Part shown: positions 25,858-35,530 of the stretch, piece by piece
Position numbering within the stretch: position 1 is the first letter of the stretch
Layout: every line of letters starts with the position of its first letter
NCBI RefSeq assembly: GCF_014174395.1
Contig: NZ_JABEQD010000001.1
Coordinates: forward strand, 124,001 to 188,000
Direction of reading: 5' to 3'
Length of the DNA: 64,000 nucleotides
Source of the DNA: Gluconacetobacter aggeris
GTDB lineage: Bacteria > Pseudomonadota > Alphaproteobacteria > Acetobacterales > Acetobacteraceae
Made by a program: the position numbers and the translations under genes
Notes under the pieces: model-generated
What the model was told of the DNA's origin: nothing
Databases searched by the model: none
What the model saw: the letters and a program-made list of their open reading frames with translations, nothing else

Positions 25858-27555
25858 ATGGTTTCCGATCATCCTGACACGCGCGGTGCCGTGGCGGCCG
25901 CCGATGGGCTGGCCATTCCGCCCCCTCCCGCTTCGGCGCCCATGCCAGAGGCGCCGGTGATCCATGCCGCGCCGCCGATGCCGTCCTACATCCCGCCTTT
26001 CGGGCTGCGGACGATCATCGGCTGCCTGGGCATGCTGCTGGCGGTACATGTGGCGGGCTTCAACGAGCATGTAACGGAGATCGGCCTGACCGACATTCGC
26101 GGGGCCATGCATATCGGCCACGACGAAGGGACCTGGCTGGTCGCGATCTATGAGGCGTTCAATATCGCCGCCATGGCCTTCACACCGTGGTTCTACATGT
26201 CATTCTCGATCTACCGGTTTTCGATCTTCGTGACGGCTGTCATGGCGCTGCTGTCGATTCCGGCGCCCTTCATGCCCGACGTGACGTCATTATGCGCGCT
26301 GCGGGCATTTCAGGGGCTGATGGCAGGGTGCCTGCCGCCGGTGCTGATGACCGTGATGCTGAAATATCTGCCACCCGAAATCAGGGTCTTCGGTATTGGC
26401 GGCTATGCCATGAGCGCCACCTTCGGCCCCAATCTGGGCCTGCCGCTGGAAGCGTTCTGGTTCGAGCATGTCGGCTGGCACTGGCTGTATTGGGAAATCA
26501 TTCCGCTGGCGGCGCTGGCGATCGCCATGATGGCCTACGGCCTGCCGCGCGACCCGATGCATCTGGAACGGTTCGAGAAATTCAACTGGTTCGGATTGAT
26601 GGTCGGCCTGCCGGCGATCTGTTCGCTGGTGATCGTACTTTATCAGGGCGACCGACTGGACTGGTTCCGTTCACCCGTCATTACCCATCTGACATTATGG
26701 GGAGGAGCCGCGTTTGTCGTGTTCCTGATCAACGAGGCGTTTCACCCCAGCCCATATTTCAAGATCCAGTACTGGCGGTCGCGCAATATCCAGGCTTCGC
26801 TGCTGTCTCTGGTGGGTATCCTGGCGATCTGCGGCCTGCTGTCGGAACTGCCGGCGACCTATCTGGCCGAGGTGCGGGGCTATCGGCCGATCCAGACCGC
26901 GCCGGTCTCTCTGGTGGTGGCACTGCCACAATTGATCATGCTTCCGCTGATCGCCGCGATCTGCAACAGCCGCAAGGTCGATTGCCGTTATGTACTGGCG
27001 GGAGGCATGCTGTGCCTGGCAGCGGCGTCGTGGCTGGGTACCTGGCTGACGCCGGACTGGGTACGGGACAATTTCTACGTCATCCAGGCCTTGCAGGTAT
27101 TCGGCCAGCCGATGACGGTCATCCCGACCCTGATGCTGGCGACACTGGCGCTGGGACCGGCGGACGGGCCGTTCATCTCCGGCATGGTCAACATGCTCAA
27201 GGGGCTGGCCAATGCCGTGGCCTTCGCGCTGTTCGCCGCACTGACACGGCGGCGGGAGCAATATCACTCCGCCATGCTGCTCGACCATCACGGCGCGCAG
27301 GGGCTGGCGTTGCAGGGCCTCGGCGATCCGATCGGCCAGCAGCTTTCCAGCACGTCTCCCGACGCGGGGCATATCGCGCATAATGTGCTGGAGGTCTTCC
27401 ATACCTTTATCGAGGAGCAGTCGCTCGTCCTCGGACTGACGGACATCTATTTCGTCCTGATGTGGGTCTGCCTGTTCTACGCCGCGCTGAACGTCATCCT
27501 GCCGCGCCGCGTCTATCCCCCCCGCCCGCCGTCAGCGACGGCTCCTGCTCACTGA
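25858..27555 (+). CDS. MFS efflux transporter, DHA2 (EmrB-like) family
   Basis: A 565-residue transporter with about 14 membrane segments, the DHA2 layout. After an N-terminal proline-rich cytosolic tail (residues 1-50) comes FGLRTIIGCLGMLLAVHVAGFNEHVTEIGLTDIRGAMHIGHDEGTWLV and the domain-swap region RAFQGLMAGCLPPVLM. It pumps small molecules in exchange for protons through the HlyD-type adaptor encoded 19 bp downstream and the outer-membrane channel after it. The start at 25858 follows the intergenic operator region; the frame is open further upstream inside the lysR gene but lacks similarity there. Confidence 0.9.
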   Translation: MVSDHPDTRGAVAAADGLAIPPPPASAPMPEAPVIHAAPPMPSYIPPFGLRTIIGCLGMLLAVHVAGFNEHVTEIGLTDIRGAMHIGHDEGTWLVAIYEAFNIAAMAFTPWFYMSFSIYRFSIFVTAVMALLSIPAPFMPDVTSLCALRAFQGLMAGCLPPVLMTVMLKYLPPEIRVFGIGGYAMSATFGPNLGLPLEAFWFEHVGWHWLYWEIIPLAALAIAMMAYGLPRDPMHLERFEKFNWFGLMVGLPAICSLVIVLYQGDRLDWFRSPVITHLTLWGGAAFVVFLINEAFHPSPYFKIQYWRSRNIQASLLSLVGILAICGLLSELPATYLAEVRGYRPIQTAPVSLVVALPQLIMLPLIAAICNSRKVDCRYVLAGGMLCLAAASWLGTWLTPDWVRDNFYVIQALQVFGQPMTVIPTLMLATLALGPADGPFISGMVNMLKGLANAVAFALFAALTRRREQYHSAMLLDHHGAQGLALQGLGDPIGQQLSSTSPDAGHIAHNVLEVFHTFIEEQSLVLGLTDIYFVLMWVCLFYAALNVILPRRVYPPRPPSATAPAH

Positions 27556-27574
27556 AACACGCGGACCCTACGGA

Positions 27575-28651
27575 ATGATTTACAAGAAACCTCTTCTCTA
27601 TGCCGGCAGCACGGCCATCGTGCTTGCGCTCGCCGCATGGGGTGGCAGCCGGATGATCATGGGCAACGGCGTCGATCAATATACGAACGATGCCTATGTC
27701 ACCGCCGATTTCACCGCCGTTGCCCCCAAGGTCTCGGGCCGTATCGACCGTGTGCAGGCCGAGGACAACGAGACCGTGCATGCCGGCGATGCGCTGGCCC
27801 ATATCGAGGACGACGATTACCGCGCCGCCCTGGATGCCGCACGCGGCCGATTGCAGGCGGCGCAGGGCGCGGTACGGAATCTGGAAGCAGAGCTGACGCG
27901 CCAGGATTCGGTGATTGCGGGCGCACGAGCCGCGGTACAGGCCGACCAGGCCGCGTTGCAGTTCGCACGGCAGAACATGACGCGTTATCGCGACCTGTCA
28001 TCGGGTGGAGCGGGTACCGTCGAGCAGAAACAGGCGACCGAATCCCGCGAGAAGGAAGATGAAGCGATTGTGGCGCGCGACGAAGCGGCGGCGGACGGCG
28101 CCGTACGACAGGTCGATGTGCTGAAGGCCCAGCTTGCGCGGGCGCAGGGCGAGTTGTTGCAGGCCCAGGGTGACGAACGGCAGGCGGCGCTGAATCTCTC
28201 CTACTGCACGATCCCGGCCCCGGTCGGCGGCATTGTCGGCGAACGTGGGGTGCGCGTGGGTGCCTATGTGCATCCAGGCACCGCCATTCTGGCCGTGGTG
28301 CCGACAAAGGCGGCTTATATACTGGCGAATTACCAGGAAACGCAACTGACGCATGTGCAGACGGGGCAGAGTGCGACCATCTGGGTGGATACGTTCCCCG
28401 GTCATCCACTGAAGGCACATGTGGATTCGCTGGCACCGGCGACCGGTGTGGCCTTTGCGCCGATCCAGCCGGACAACGCGACTGGCAATTTCACCAAGGT
28501 GGTCCAGCGCGTACCAGTCAAGCTGACCTTCGACCCTGACCAGCCGCTCGCGGCCAAAGTGCGCGTCGGCATGTCGGTGGAAGTCAGCATCGATACGGCC
28601 TCCCAGCCCTCGGGACCTCATGCCGATGATGCACGCTATGTCTGGCGCTGA
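27575..28651 (+). CDS. HlyD/EmrA-type membrane fusion protein
   Basis: A 358-residue periplasmic adaptor. It has one N-terminal membrane helix (LLYAGSTAIVLALAAWGG), then DAYVTADFTAVAPKVSGRIDRVQAEDNETVHAGDALAHIEDDDY (lipoyl half), a coiled-coil hairpin at about residues 90-205 and the second lipoyl half NLSYCTIPAPVGGIVGERGVRVGAYV. It bridges the MFS pump and the outer-membrane factor. It overlaps the next gene by 32 bp. Confidence 0.93.
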   Translation: MIYKKPLLYAGSTAIVLALAAWGGSRMIMGNGVDQYTNDAYVTADFTAVAPKVSGRIDRVQAEDNETVHAGDALAHIEDDDYRAALDAARGRLQAAQGAVRNLEAELTRQDSVIAGARAAVQADQAALQFARQNMTRYRDLSSGGAGTVEQKQATESREKEDEAIVARDEAAADGAVRQVDVLKAQLARAQGELLQAQGDERQAALNLSYCTIPAPVGGIVGERGVRVGAYVHPGTAILAVVPTKAAYILANYQETQLTHVQTGQSATIWVDTFPGHPLKAHVDSLAPATGVAFAPIQPDNATGNFTKVVQRVPVKLTFDPDQPLAAKVRVGMSVEVSIDTASQPSGPHADDARYVWR

Positions 28652-30209
28652 GGACGTGTCGGGTCACGCACGACGGCGGCGGTGCGGCCACCGGGCACTG
28701 ATGCCGGCCTTCTGCCTGGCGGCGCTGACGGCCTGTACCGTGGGCCCGGATTATCGCAAGCCGGTGGCCGGCAGTCCGCGCGCATGGCACCAGAGCGTGA
28801 CGCCTGCGGCCAGCCACCCGGTGATGGCCTCGACCGATCCGCAATGGTGGCGGCAGTTCAACGACCCGGTGCTGACGGCGCTGGAGCAGGATGTGGCGGC
28901 GGCGAATCTGGACCTTCAGGCGGCATCGCTGCGGCTGATGGAAAGCGCGGCCGAGCGGCGGATTGCCAGTGCGGCGCAGTTTCCGCATGCCGAGGCCAAT
29001 GCATCCTATGCGCGCGAACGCGCCAGCACCAACGGCATTCTGGGCCTGCTGGGGACCATGGAGCGCGAGCAGGCCGGGACGGTGGCCAGCGGCACGCAGG
29101 GTTTCGGCCCGACCGCGCTGCCGGGCAGTGTGGGCAATCCGTCGTTCAACCTGCCGCAATATGGCATGAACGCGTCGTGGGAAGTCGATCTGTGGGGGCA
29201 TGTAAGGCGGCAGGTGGAAGCGGCCACGGCGGCCATGCAGGCCAGCGAGGACATGCGCCGCGACGTGCTGGTGTCGCTGATGGCCGAGACCGCGCAGGAT
29301 TATATCGACCTGCGGGGCGTGCAGGCGCGGCTGGCCATTCTGGACCACAACATCGCCATTGCCCGCGACAGCATGCGGCTGACGACGATGCGCTTCGACC
29401 ACGGGGCGGCGACGCGGCTGGATGTGGCGGATTCGACGGGCCAGTTGCGCGGGTTCGAGGCCCAGCGGTCGCCGCTGGAGCGCCAGCAGGTGCACCTGCT
29501 CAACGCGCTGAGTTTTCTGGTGGCGCGCGCGCCCGGCGCGGTGAATGCGCAGCTTGGCAAGCCCGCACCCATTCCGCCGGTGCCGGCCGAGTTGCCGGTC
29601 GGGCTGCCGTCGCAATTGGCCGAGCGGCGGCCGGACATTCGCATGGCGGAGGAGCGGCTGCATGTCGCCACCGCCAGCGTCGGCGTTGCGGTGGCGGATT
29701 TCTTTCCGCGCATCACGCTGTCGGGCAGTCTCGACATCCAGGCGCTGCAATTCAGCGGGCTGGGGTCCTGGGCGTCGCGCCAGTACGGGTTCGGGCCGAC
29801 GGCCACCCTGCCGCTGTTCGAGGGTGGGCGGCTGACCGGGCAGTTGCGTCTGCGCAGGGCCCAGCAGAAGGAGGCCGCGATCCTGCTGCGCCGGACGGTG
29901 CTGAAGGCGTGGCAGGAGGTCGACGATGCGATGACCGACCTGGCGACCGCGCAATCGGAACGCGACCGGCTGCGCGAGGCGGTGCGGGAGAACGAGATCG
30001 CCGTGGAGACCGCGCGGGCGCAATACAAGGCTGGGTCTTCGGATTTCCTGACCGTGCTGACGGTGCAGAACCAGCTTCTGGCCTCGCAGGCCCGGTTCGT
30101 GGATGCGACGGCGGAGATTTCGCGCGCGGTGACGCAGCTTTATCGCGCGCTGGGCGGCGGGTGGGAGGCGACCTATCCTGATGCCACGCCCGTGACGGCG
30201 CATGGCTGA
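28620..30209 (+). CDS. NodT-type outer-membrane efflux lipoprotein
   Basis: A 529-residue TolC/NodT-family channel. A lipoprotein signal ends in LAALTACTVGPDYRKP (lipobox LTAC), so the mature protein is lipid-anchored. The two repeated coiled-coil halves include ANLDLQAASLRLMESAAERR and the characteristic VPAELPVGLPSQLAERRPDIRMAEERL. The start lies inside the adaptor gene; an internal Met a few codons downstream is possible. It completes the tripartite pump. Confidence 0.93.
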   Translation: MPMMHAMSGAEDVSGHARRRRCGHRALMPAFCLAALTACTVGPDYRKPVAGSPRAWHQSVTPAASHPVMASTDPQWWRQFNDPVLTALEQDVAAANLDLQAASLRLMESAAERRIASAAQFPHAEANASYARERASTNGILGLLGTMEREQAGTVASGTQGFGPTALPGSVGNPSFNLPQYGMNASWEVDLWGHVRRQVEAATAAMQASEDMRRDVLVSLMAETAQDYIDLRGVQARLAILDHNIAIARDSMRLTTMRFDHGAATRLDVADSTGQLRGFEAQRSPLERQQVHLLNALSFLVARAPGAVNAQLGKPAPIPPVPAELPVGLPSQLAERRPDIRMAEERLHVATASVGVAVADFFPRITLSGSLDIQALQFSGLGSWASRQYGFGPTATLPLFEGGRLTGQLRLRRAQQKEAAILLRRTVLKAWQEVDDAMTDLATAQSERDRLREAVRENEIAVETARAQYKAGSSDFLTVLTVQNQLLASQARFVDATAEISRAVTQLYRALGGGWEATYPDATPVTAHG

Positions 30210-30225
30210 AGAGGATCAGGACCCG

Positions 30226-30960
30226 ATGATCACGATCCGGCGTGCGAATGCTCTGGGCCAGGTGCAGCGGGGGGACGTACTGCTGCGCTGCCATTTCGCC
30301 TTCGGGGCCTATCAGGACCCGCAGCATGTGCATGACGGCCGGCTGCGCGCGGTCAATGTGGGGCATCTGCCCGCCGATGCAGCGTATGTGCTGGGGCCCG
30401 AACGGAATGTCGATATCGCGACCTGGGTGGCGGACGGCACGCTGACGGTGCGCAGCGACCTGTTTGCGGACGAAAGCATCGGGACCGGGGGGCTGCATCT
30501 GATCTCGACCGCCGCCGGGTGCCTGTCGATGGGCTGGCGCGCGGGGGCGGCCGGGGCGACGTTCGTGCAATTCTGGTTCTTGCCCGATGATGAAGGGGGC
30601 ACGCCGGTGCAGGAGGCGCGCCCGGCCTTTGCCGAGCTGGAAGAGGGTGGTTTCCGCATTCTCGCCTCCGGCTTTCCCGAGGATGACCCGGAGGAGACGG
30701 GCACCATCACCGATGGCGCGCCGGTGGTGCTGCGCGCCCGCGCCCGCCTGCTGCATGCGGCGATCCCGCAGGGTGAAGGCGCGTGTTACCGGACGACGCC
30801 GGGCCGTGCGCTTTATCTGGTCGTGGTGCGGGGGGCCGTTACGCTGGAGAGCGCGTGCCTCGGCCCCGGCGATGGCGCGCGGATCGACGACGAGCAGCAA
30901 TTCATCGCCATGGCGGGCGAAGATGCTGTGATCCTGCTGGCCGATACGGCAGCGAAATAG
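30226..30960 (+). CDS. Pirin-like bicupin protein
   Basis: A 244-residue two-domain cupin of the pirin/YhhW type. N-terminal cupin features include HFAFGAYQDPQHVHDGRLRAVN and a glycine-rich turn GTGGLHLIS; the usual metal-binding histidines are only partly matched (HVHDG in place of HPHRG). The C-terminal domain contains ALYLVVVRGAVTLE. It is chosen to start at MITIRRANALGQVQ with AGAGGATC upstream; an earlier Met at 30202 overlaps the channel gene. Some family members oxidise quercetin, others are redox sensors. Its place at the end of the efflux operon hints at handling a phenolic compound, which is inference. Confidence 0.78.
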   Translation: MITIRRANALGQVQRGDVLLRCHFAFGAYQDPQHVHDGRLRAVNVGHLPADAAYVLGPERNVDIATWVADGTLTVRSDLFADESIGTGGLHLISTAAGCLSMGWRAGAAGATFVQFWFLPDDEGGTPVQEARPAFAELEEGGFRILASGFPEDDPEETGTITDGAPVVLRARARLLHAAIPQGEGACYRTTPGRALYLVVVRGAVTLESACLGPGDGARIDDEQQFIAMAGEDAVILLADTAAK

Positions 30961-31065
30961 AAACCTGCGTGAAAAGGCGTGCCGGCGGTGACGCGGCGAT
31001 GGAAGCGGGCGGCAAGACGACCTATGATCGCGCCGGGCGCATCATCGCGCAGGAGGGAGCATTTC

Positions 31066-32064
31066 ATGGCCGTTGCCGTGCTGCTGTTTTTGGTCGCTGT
31101 CGCGGCCTTTGCCCTGAGCGCGGTGTCGGGCGGCGGGGCCGGGCTGATAGTGATGCCGGTGCTGGGGCTGCTGCTGGCGCCGGCGCAGGTGCCGGCGGCG
31201 CTGTCGGTCGGCACGGCGCTGAGTTCGTTCTCGCGCATCGTCTCCTTCTTCCGCTCCATACGCTGGGATGTGGTGGTGCGCTTCGTGCCGCTGGCGCTGC
31301 CGGCCGCGTGGGGCGGGGTGTGGGCGCTCAGCCGGTTGCAGCCGGTCTATCTGGACCTGCTGCTGGGCGTGTTCCTGATCGGCAATCTGCCATTCCTGCT
31401 GCGCCGGGGGACGCGGACGCCGGGCGTCGTGCGGCCCTTTCGCCCCGCGCTGCTGCCCGTGCTGGGGGCGGCGGCCGGTTTCATATCGGGCTTTACCGGG
31501 GCGGTCGGGCTGCTGTTCAACGGGTTCTATCACCGGATGGGCCTGCGGAAGGAGCAGATCGTCGCCACGCGGGCGGCCAATGACGTGCTGCTGCATCTGA
31601 CCAAGCTGTGGCTGTACCTCTCCTATGGCATGCTGACCGGGCCGGCGCTGCGGGCCGGCCTGGTGGTCGCGGCCGCCGCGATTGCCGCCACGCTGCTGAT
31701 GCGCGTGCTGATCCATCGCCTGCATGACGATCTGTTCCGCCATGTGGGCCAGGCCGCCGCCTGCATCGCCGGGGTGGCGATGCTGTTCCAGGCCGGGCAG
31801 CAGATCGTGCGGCAGGACCATATGCAAGCCCGCTATGCCACGCATGCGGGCGAGGCGGTGGCCATGCTGAGCTGGCGCCAGCATGTCTTCTCGGTCGAGA
31901 TCGAGAATCCGGGGGACATCGAATTCCGCCATGTCCACCCGGCATTCGGGTCGGGGCAGGTGCCGCGGCAGGGCGAGGGGTGGTATCGCACCTCGGTCCT
32001 GCATCTGTCGCCGGCCCAAGGCATCTTCATCACGCGCCGCCTGTCGCGCGCGCGGCCGGCCTGA
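31066..32064 (+). CDS. TauE/SafE-family membrane transporter with C-terminal extension
   Basis: A 332-residue protein whose first 245 residues form the eight-helix TauE/SafE fold (AFALSAVSGGGAGLIVMPVLG, then AAAGFISGFTGAVGLLFNGFYHRMGL, the two repeated half-motifs). This family exports sulfite, sulfoacetate or similar anions. After the last helix comes an 80-residue soluble tail (from DHMQARYATHAGEAVAM to ITRRLSRARPA) that is not part of the usual fold. The ATG at 31066 is preceded by AGGAGGG. The MgtC gene follows 25 bp later. Confidence 0.85.
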   Translation: MAVAVLLFLVAVAAFALSAVSGGGAGLIVMPVLGLLLAPAQVPAALSVGTALSSFSRIVSFFRSIRWDVVVRFVPLALPAAWGGVWALSRLQPVYLDLLLGVFLIGNLPFLLRRGTRTPGVVRPFRPALLPVLGAAAGFISGFTGAVGLLFNGFYHRMGLRKEQIVATRAANDVLLHLTKLWLYLSYGMLTGPALRAGLVVAAAAIAATLLMRVLIHRLHDDLFRHVGQAAACIAGVAMLFQAGQQIVRQDHMQARYATHAGEAVAMLSWRQHVFSVEIENPGDIEFRHVHPAFGSGQVPRQGEGWYRTSVLHLSPAQGIFITRRLSRARPA

Positions 32065-32089
32065 ACGATCCGCCGGAGAGCCTGCCGCA

Positions 32090-32806
32090 ATGCATTTCAT
32101 CCAGACCTTCAACGGGCCGGCCTTTCTGGACACGATCGTCAGCTACCTCTCCGCCTTTCTGTTCGGCACGCTGATCGGTGCCGAGCGCCAGTACCGGCAG
32201 CGCACGGCGGGGCTGCGGACCAATGTGCTGGTGGCGGTGGGGGCGGCGGCCTTCGTGGACGTGGCCCAGCGGATTGCCGGCGATGTGGAGGCCGTGCGGG
32301 TGATTTCCTACGTAGTGTCGGGCATCGGCTTTCTGGGGGCCGGCGTGATCATGAAGGACGGGACCAATGTGCAGGGGCTGAACACGGCCGCCACCTTGTG
32401 GTGTTCGGCGGCGGTGGGTGCCTGCACCGGGTGCGACATGGTGGCCGAGGGCGGGTTGCTGACGGTCTTCGTCATTGCCGGCAACACGCTGCTGCGGCCG
32501 CTGGTCAATGCCATCGACCGCATTCCGTTGCAGGGGCGCGGGGTGGAGGCGAGCTATACCGTCAGCCTGCTGACGGACCGCGCGCATGTCGACACGCTGC
32601 GCGACCTGCTGGTGGCGCATCTGGAACAGGCGCGCTTCCCCGTCGCCGACGTGGAACTGACCGACCGGGGCGCGGACCAGGTGGAGATCGCGGCCACCCT
32701 GACCAGCACCGCCGTCGACAGGGCCGAGTTGCAGCGCGTCATCGCCCATCTGGGCACCACGCACGCGGTGGCGCACGCAAGCTGGCTGGTCACGCCTGAA
32801 TCCTGA
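32090..32806 (+). CDS. MgtC/SapB-family membrane protein
   Basis: A 238-residue protein with the MgtC membrane domain (FLFGTLIGAERQYRQRTAGLRTNVLVAVGAAAFV, ISYVVSGIGFLGAGVIMKDG and NVQGLNTAATLWCSAAVGACTG) and a C-terminal soluble ACT-like domain (VSLLTDRAHVDTLRDLLVAHLEQ). MgtC proteins modulate magnesium and phosphate homeostasis and ATP synthase in other bacteria; the role here is not shown. It is downstream of the TauE/SafE gene and probably shares its transcript. Confidence 0.9.
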   Translation: MHFIQTFNGPAFLDTIVSYLSAFLFGTLIGAERQYRQRTAGLRTNVLVAVGAAAFVDVAQRIAGDVEAVRVISYVVSGIGFLGAGVIMKDGTNVQGLNTAATLWCSAAVGACTGCDMVAEGGLLTVFVIAGNTLLRPLVNAIDRIPLQGRGVEASYTVSLLTDRAHVDTLRDLLVAHLEQARFPVADVELTDRGADQVEIAATLTSTAVDRAELQRVIAHLGTTHAVAHASWLVTPES

Positions 32807-32947
32807 CCGGGCGGGGCGGGCGCGAGTCGGCGGGCGTGCTCAAAACGGCAACAGACTGATGTTTCTTTTATCCTTGAGGTGCCTGCGGCGCCTTCGTAAT
32901 TTCGAACCCGAACCGATCCGGGAGGCGATCATTCGTCTTTCGTAGTA

Positions 32948-32973
32948 AGACGGGCTATCAGGCTCGCCCGTCT
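32948..32973 (+). other. Hairpin in the leader of the TonB-dependent receptor gene
   Basis: AGACGGGC and GCCCGTCT form a perfect 8-bp stem with a 10-base loop, 74 bp before the receptor start. It may influence transcription or translation of the receptor. There is no T-run after it, so it is not a simple terminator. Confidence 0.35.
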
Positions 32974-33046
32974 CGGGATCATGCGTGGCGCGAACGCGCC
33001 CGGCACGAACCGGACGCGCCGAAGACGAAGTGAAAAGGATCGAGGA

Positions 33047-35473
33047 ATGACGTATCTCTCCCGCATGCCGGGACTGCGGGGCCGGTTGCAGGCCATGACC
33101 TGCCTGGCCGGCGTGTTCTGTATCGCCACGGCGCCGCAACAGGGGGCACGCGCCGCGACCGGCCCGCATCATCATCGTCATGCCTCGACCACCCACCCGG
33201 CGACAGCCGGCGCGGCCCCGGCCGTCGCGCCGCAGGCCCCTGCCCGCGCCGTTCCGGCCGCCGGCACCCCGGTCCGCGCCGCCGCCCCGCGCGCGGCGAC
33301 GGCGGAAGACATCTCGGTCACCTCGTCCCGGCAGGCGCTGAATGGCGGCGGCGGCATGATGCGGCTGGAAACGGCGCCGCACACCGTGCAGACCGTTGCC
33401 AAAGAATATATCGACATGCGCGCGCCGACCAGCACGGCGCTGGACCTGATCAAGAACCTGCCCAGCCTCAGTGTCTCGACCCCCGACACGGCCGGCATGC
33501 AGGGCGGCATGATCCAGGTGCGCGGCCTGACCGACCTGGACATGGGACTGATGGTGGACGGCGCCCCGGCGGCGGCGGCCAAATACATGGCCGAGGACAT
33601 CGATTCCGAGAACCTGGAAGAGGTCAACATCACGCCCGGCAGTTCGGGGACCGACCTGCCCGTCATGTCCGCCGCCGGCGGCGTGATGGACGAGCGCAGC
33701 CACACGGCGGCGCAAAAGTTCGGCGGGCTGATGGATTTCTCCTACGGCACCAACAATCTGTCGCGCGAATTCCTGCGCCTGGAATCGGGCGAGATCGGCA
33801 ATAGCGGCGTGCGCAGCTATCTCTCGTTCTCCAACACCCACAGCCGGTCGTGGATGGGATCGGGCATCAACGAACGCCACCATCTGGATTTCGGCATCCA
33901 GAAAGACTGGCAGAACGGCTCGACCGCCAAGGTGTTCGTGTCGTGGAACAACGAGAACTTCACGATCGACAACTACCCGACCGCTGACCAGTTCTATCGC
34001 TACAAGCACACCGGCCAGGGCTGGGGCCGTTCGGACAATCCCAGGAACGACAATTACTGGCAGAACAGCAAGGACCATTGGAACCAGGTCTTCCTGACCG
34101 CGCCGCTGCACCTTGTCCTGCCCGCGCGCTTCAGCCTGGACCTGCAACCCTATTTCAGCTTCGGCCAGGGTTGGGATGCCTCGCCCGCCAATCCGATCTC
34201 CAACGATGACGGCACGCCCTATAGCGGCCCGAACCTGACCGGCTTCTTCCTGCAGAATGACACCCGGCAGGTGGGCACGGTGGCCAAGCTGGGCTACCAG
34301 ATCGACCCGCATAACGCGTTCTCGGTCGGCTACTGGTACGAAAACACCTATACGAACCAGTCCTATCCCAGCGGCAACACCAATGCCGACGGCACGCCGC
34401 CCAGCCCGTGGAACCTGTACAAGACCGGAGGCTTCACCTTCGGCCAGAATGCCGGATACGAGATCCATTCGCTGTTCATCCAGGATACCGCGAAATACCT
34501 GCATGACCGGCTGGTGATCCATGCGGGCTTCAAGTTCGCCATGATCAATAGCTGGACCGCCAGCTTCGCCAACATCGACGGCACCAAGGTGAAGGGGTCG
34601 GTCTGCGACAATAGCGACAATTTCCAGCATTGCAGCAACAACCGCACCGAGCCGCTGCCGCAACTGTCGATCGGCTACACGTTCAACGAGCATCACCAGA
34701 TCTATGTCAACGCCGAAGGTGATTATCGCCAGCCGAGCGCGGTGGATATGGGCTGGCTGCCATCCGGCCCGAATTTCCTGAAAAACCAGTATTCCATCAA
34801 GGAAGAGCTGGGGTACCGCTATCACGACAAATACATCATCGCCGACCTGGCGCTGTTCAACTACAACGTCACGAACCGTATCGTGAACCAGTATGTGGGC
34901 ATGAACAGCTTCTCGCCCATGTCGATCGGCAGCCAGACGATGCGCGGCTTCGACGCGATGATTTCGGGCCGTTCCATCCACGGCTTCAGCCCCTATGCGT
35001 CGTTCGAGTATCTGCACGCGACGCAGGACAGCAACGTGATGGACCCGTATACCAACACGCTGATCCATTCCAAGGGCACGCAGGCGGTGATGGCGCCGCA
35101 CATCATGGCGAATTTCGGCCTGACCTATACCTACAAGGGCTTTTTCGCCAATGGCAGCGTGCATTACACCGGCCCGCAATCGGTCAGCGTTGCCGGCGAC
35201 CAGCGTATGCCGGGCTATGTGACCGACACGCTGTCGCTGGGCTATCACTTCCCGGCGTTCCTGTTCGCCAAGTCGCCGACTTTCCGCCTGAACTTCACGA
35301 ACCTGACCGGTTCGATCGTCCGCACCGGGGCGATGGGCGTGGTGTATCGCGGCAGCGACCTGAACACGCACTATGTCTATAGCGGCAGCAACGCCCCCAC
35401 GCTGGGCTACGGCAATTCCTTCATGGTCGAGCCGCGCTTTACCATGACGGGCACTGTCTCGACCGCTTTCTGA
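33047..35473 (+). CDS. TonB-dependent outer-membrane receptor
   Basis: An 808-residue receptor with a signal peptide ending near AARAATG, an Ala/Pro-rich spacer (residues 40-85), the plug domain (ETAPHTVQTVAKEYIDMRAPTSTALDLIKNLPSLSVSTPD and GGMIQVRGL) and a 22-strand beta-barrel closing in a terminal aromatic Phe (TVSTAF). A stretch HHHRHAS near residue 42 could bind metal ions. The start at 33047 has CGAGGA in front; the frame is open to 32981. No adjacent TonB or siderophore gene identifies the substrate, though iron chelates are typical. Confidence 0.93.
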   Translation: MTYLSRMPGLRGRLQAMTCLAGVFCIATAPQQGARAATGPHHHRHASTTHPATAGAAPAVAPQAPARAVPAAGTPVRAAAPRAATAEDISVTSSRQALNGGGGMMRLETAPHTVQTVAKEYIDMRAPTSTALDLIKNLPSLSVSTPDTAGMQGGMIQVRGLTDLDMGLMVDGAPAAAAKYMAEDIDSENLEEVNITPGSSGTDLPVMSAAGGVMDERSHTAAQKFGGLMDFSYGTNNLSREFLRLESGEIGNSGVRSYLSFSNTHSRSWMGSGINERHHLDFGIQKDWQNGSTAKVFVSWNNENFTIDNYPTADQFYRYKHTGQGWGRSDNPRNDNYWQNSKDHWNQVFLTAPLHLVLPARFSLDLQPYFSFGQGWDASPANPISNDDGTPYSGPNLTGFFLQNDTRQVGTVAKLGYQIDPHNAFSVGYWYENTYTNQSYPSGNTNADGTPPSPWNLYKTGGFTFGQNAGYEIHSLFIQDTAKYLHDRLVIHAGFKFAMINSWTASFANIDGTKVKGSVCDNSDNFQHCSNNRTEPLPQLSIGYTFNEHHQIYVNAEGDYRQPSAVDMGWLPSGPNFLKNQYSIKEELGYRYHDKYIIADLALFNYNVTNRIVNQYVGMNSFSPMSIGSQTMRGFDAMISGRSIHGFSPYASFEYLHATQDSNVMDPYTNTLIHSKGTQAVMAPHIMANFGLTYTYKGFFANGSVHYTGPQSVSVAGDQRMPGYVTDTLSLGYHFPAFLFAKSPTFRLNFTNLTGSIVRTGAMGVVYRGSDLNTHYVYSGSNAPTLGYGNSFMVEPRFTMTGTVSTAF

Positions 35474-35481
35474 TGATCCGG

Positions 35482-35514
35482 CCGGCCCTCCTGCGAGGGC
35501 CGGTACGATTTTCG
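35482..35514 (+). terminator. Terminator of the TonB-dependent receptor gene
   Basis: CCGGCCCTC and GAGGGCCGG form a perfect 9-bp stem with a CTGC loop, 8 bp after the receptor stop. The T-rich tail is short (ACGATTTTC), so termination may be partial. Confidence 0.6.
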
Positions 35515-35530
35515 GTCGTGGCGGGGTGCG

